Shown here: piece by piece, positions 13,227-14,339 of the stretch
Layout of the letters: each line of letters begins with the position of its first letter
Position numbering within the stretch: the first letter of the stretch is position 1
Assembly: GCA_035536775.1 (NCBI GenBank)
Contig: DATLNM010000039.1
Span: 1-14,339 of the forward strand
Length of the DNA: 14,339 bases
Reading direction: 5' to 3'
Source of the DNA: DATLNM01 sp035536775
Lineage (GTDB): Bacteria; Actinomycetota; CADDZG01; WHSQ01
The notes under the pieces: generated by a model
The model's input: only the letters and a program-made list of their open reading frames with translations
The model's database searches: none
What the model was told of the DNA's origin: nothing
Program-made: the position numbers and the translations under genes

Positions 13227-14339
13227 GTGAGCGACACGGTGGCGGGCGACACCATCGACAAAGAAACCACCGCGGTTGCGGCCGCGGATCCGGCGGAGAC
13301 GAACCTTGATGATCCGGGTGTCCCCGAGGGCTTGACGACCGACGTCCCGACCGCGCAGATCGAGGTCGAAAAGATCGTTGCGAACGCGCGCAAGGAAGGC
13401 TCGATAACAACGGCGGATCTCGCCGAGAAGCTGTCGGTCCTCGACCTAACTCCCGACGAGACGGACGCCGTTTATCAGCAGCTCGTCGAGGTCGGTGTCG
13501 ATGTCGTCGAAGACGAGCCGATCGAGGACGAAGAGGAAGAGCTCGAGCAAGAGGAGCGCGAGGAGCCCGCTCCGGATGCAGACGAGGACCGCGTCCGGGC
13601 GCGCAAAGAGGTCGACATGGCCCTCAAGGCCCCGACCAACGACCCCGTCCGGATGTACCTCAAGGAGATCGGGCGCGTGGCGCTGCTCACCGCTCAGGAA
13701 GAGGTCTCGCTCGCCAAGCGGATCGAGGCAGGTCTGCTGGGTGAGAGCCGCCTCGAGGGCGACCAGTCGAAGCTCACGCTGGAGCAGGTCGTCGAGCTCA
13801 AGTGGCTGAAGCGCGATGGGGCGCGCGCCAAACGCCATCTCGTGGAGGCGAACCTTCGTCTCGTCGTTTCGATCGCGAAGCGTTACGTCGGGCGCGGCAT
13901 GGCGGTCCTCGACCTCATCCAGGAAGGGAACCTCGGTCTGATCAGAGCAGTAGAGAAGTTCGACTACACCAAGGGCTACAAGTTCTCGACCTACGCGACG
14001 TGGTGGATCCGACAGGCCATCACTCGTGCGATCGCCGATCAGGCGCGCACCATCCGGATCCCCGTGCACATGGTCGAAACCATCAACAAGCTGGTGCGCA
14101 TCCAGCGTCAGCTGCTGCAGGACCTGGGTCGCGAGCCGACCGCCGACGAGATCGGCGAGCAGATGGAGATCACCCCTGAGAAGGTTCGAGAGATCCAGAA
14201 GATCTCGCAAGAGCCGGTCTCGCTCGAGACGCCTGTCGGCGAGGAAGAGGACTCGCACCTCGGCGACTTCATCGAGGACTCCGACGCGGTCGTGCCCCTC
14301 GAACGGGCGTCATTCCGGCTACTACAGGAACAGCTCGAG
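13227..14339 (+). CDS. sigA: Primary RNA polymerase sigma factor (SigA/RpoD/HrdB), partial at right edge
   Basis: The first 371 codons of the housekeeping sigma factor are present; the gene runs off the window before region 4. In order: a variable N-terminus, a region 1.1-like part (43-93, with EKIVANARKEGSITTADLAE), a strongly acidic stretch (95-121), region 1.2 (138-169, NDPVRMYLKEIGRVALLTAQ), region 2 (203-275, HLVEANLRLVVSIAKRYVGR, DLIQEGNLGLIRAVEKFDY, FSTYATWWIRQAITRAIADQ), and region 3 (276-360, RTIRIPVHMVETINKL, LGREPTADEIGEQM). The -10-recognition helix is intact. Closeness of regions 2-3 to HrdB supports an actinobacterial origin. The GTG at 13227 abuts the dnaG stop with no gap and has AGGGGG at 13213-13218, so it is probably co-transcribed with dnaG. 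It directs general transcription from sigma-A promoters. Confidence 0.95.
   Translation, partial: MSDTVAGDTIDKETTAVAAADPAETNLDDPGVPEGLTTDVPTAQIEVEKIVANARKEGSITTADLAEKLSVLDLTPDETDAVYQQLVEVGVDVVEDEPIEDEEEELEQEEREEPAPDADEDRVRARKEVDMALKAPTNDPVRMYLKEIGRVALLTAQEEVSLAKRIEAGLLGESRLEGDQSKLTLEQVVELKWLKRDGARAKRHLVEANLRLVVSIAKRYVGRGMAVLDLIQEGNLGLIRAVEKFDYTKGYKFSTYATWWIRQAITRAIADQARTIRIPVHMVETINKLVRIQRQLLQDLGREPTADEIGEQMEITPEKVREIQKISQEPVSLETPVGEEEDSHLGDFIEDSDAVVPLERASFRLLQEQLE

Overview
The window is high-GC chromosomal DNA from a bacterium that I place in the Actinomycetota. The evidence is the partial primary sigma factor at the right end, whose regions 2 and 3 read like an actinobacterial HrdB/SigA, and the gene set recO, uppS, glyS, dgt, dnaG, which sits in the same chromosomal neighbourhood in this phylum (for example in Mycobacterium). 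Several genes start with GTG, and several starts follow a TAnnnT hexamer at leaderless-type spacing. The organism cannot be named from this sequence. A deep-branching or uncultured lineage is possible but is inference.

Layout. 1-569 has no confident gene. It holds a near-perfect 17-bp tandem repeat array (21-152), a possible small ORF (197-361) with good ribosome-binding sites, and a strong intrinsic terminator (382-417). 570-1968 (+) carries recO and uppS. 1965-5280 (-) is a three-gene operon joined by two ATGA overlaps: two paired CNNM/CBS (HlyC/CorC-type) membrane proteins, then a short MscS-like channel. Its last stop codon overlaps that of uppS. 5319-9627 (+) is a tight run of glyS, a small beta-sandwich protein and pyruvate phosphate dikinase. 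9649-10347 (-) is an unrecognised secreted protein. 10368-14339 (+) is dgt, dnaG and the sigma factor gene, which is cut by the window edge.

How the genes work together. Most of the window is housekeeping: recombination repair (RecO), undecaprenyl diphosphate synthesis for the cell wall (UppS), tRNA-Gly charging, PEP/pyruvate interconversion, dNTP hydrolysis, replication priming and primary transcription initiation. dnaG and the sigma gene abut with no gap, a form of the classic dnaG-rpoD macromolecular-synthesis arrangement. The minus-strand operon suggests ion or osmotic homeostasis.

The items most worth a second look are: the first CNNM gene, which appears to begin at an AUA codon behind a strong Shine-Dalgarno; a PPDK whose regulatory Thr next to the catalytic His is Asn; a shortened UppS; the small beta-sandwich protein between glyS and ppdK; and the tandem repeat with its adjacent small ORF. 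I see no defence system, insertion sequence, prophage, tRNA, rRNA or CRISPR array. Apart from the repeat array this is an ordinary core region, and nothing here is convincingly a new multi-gene system.
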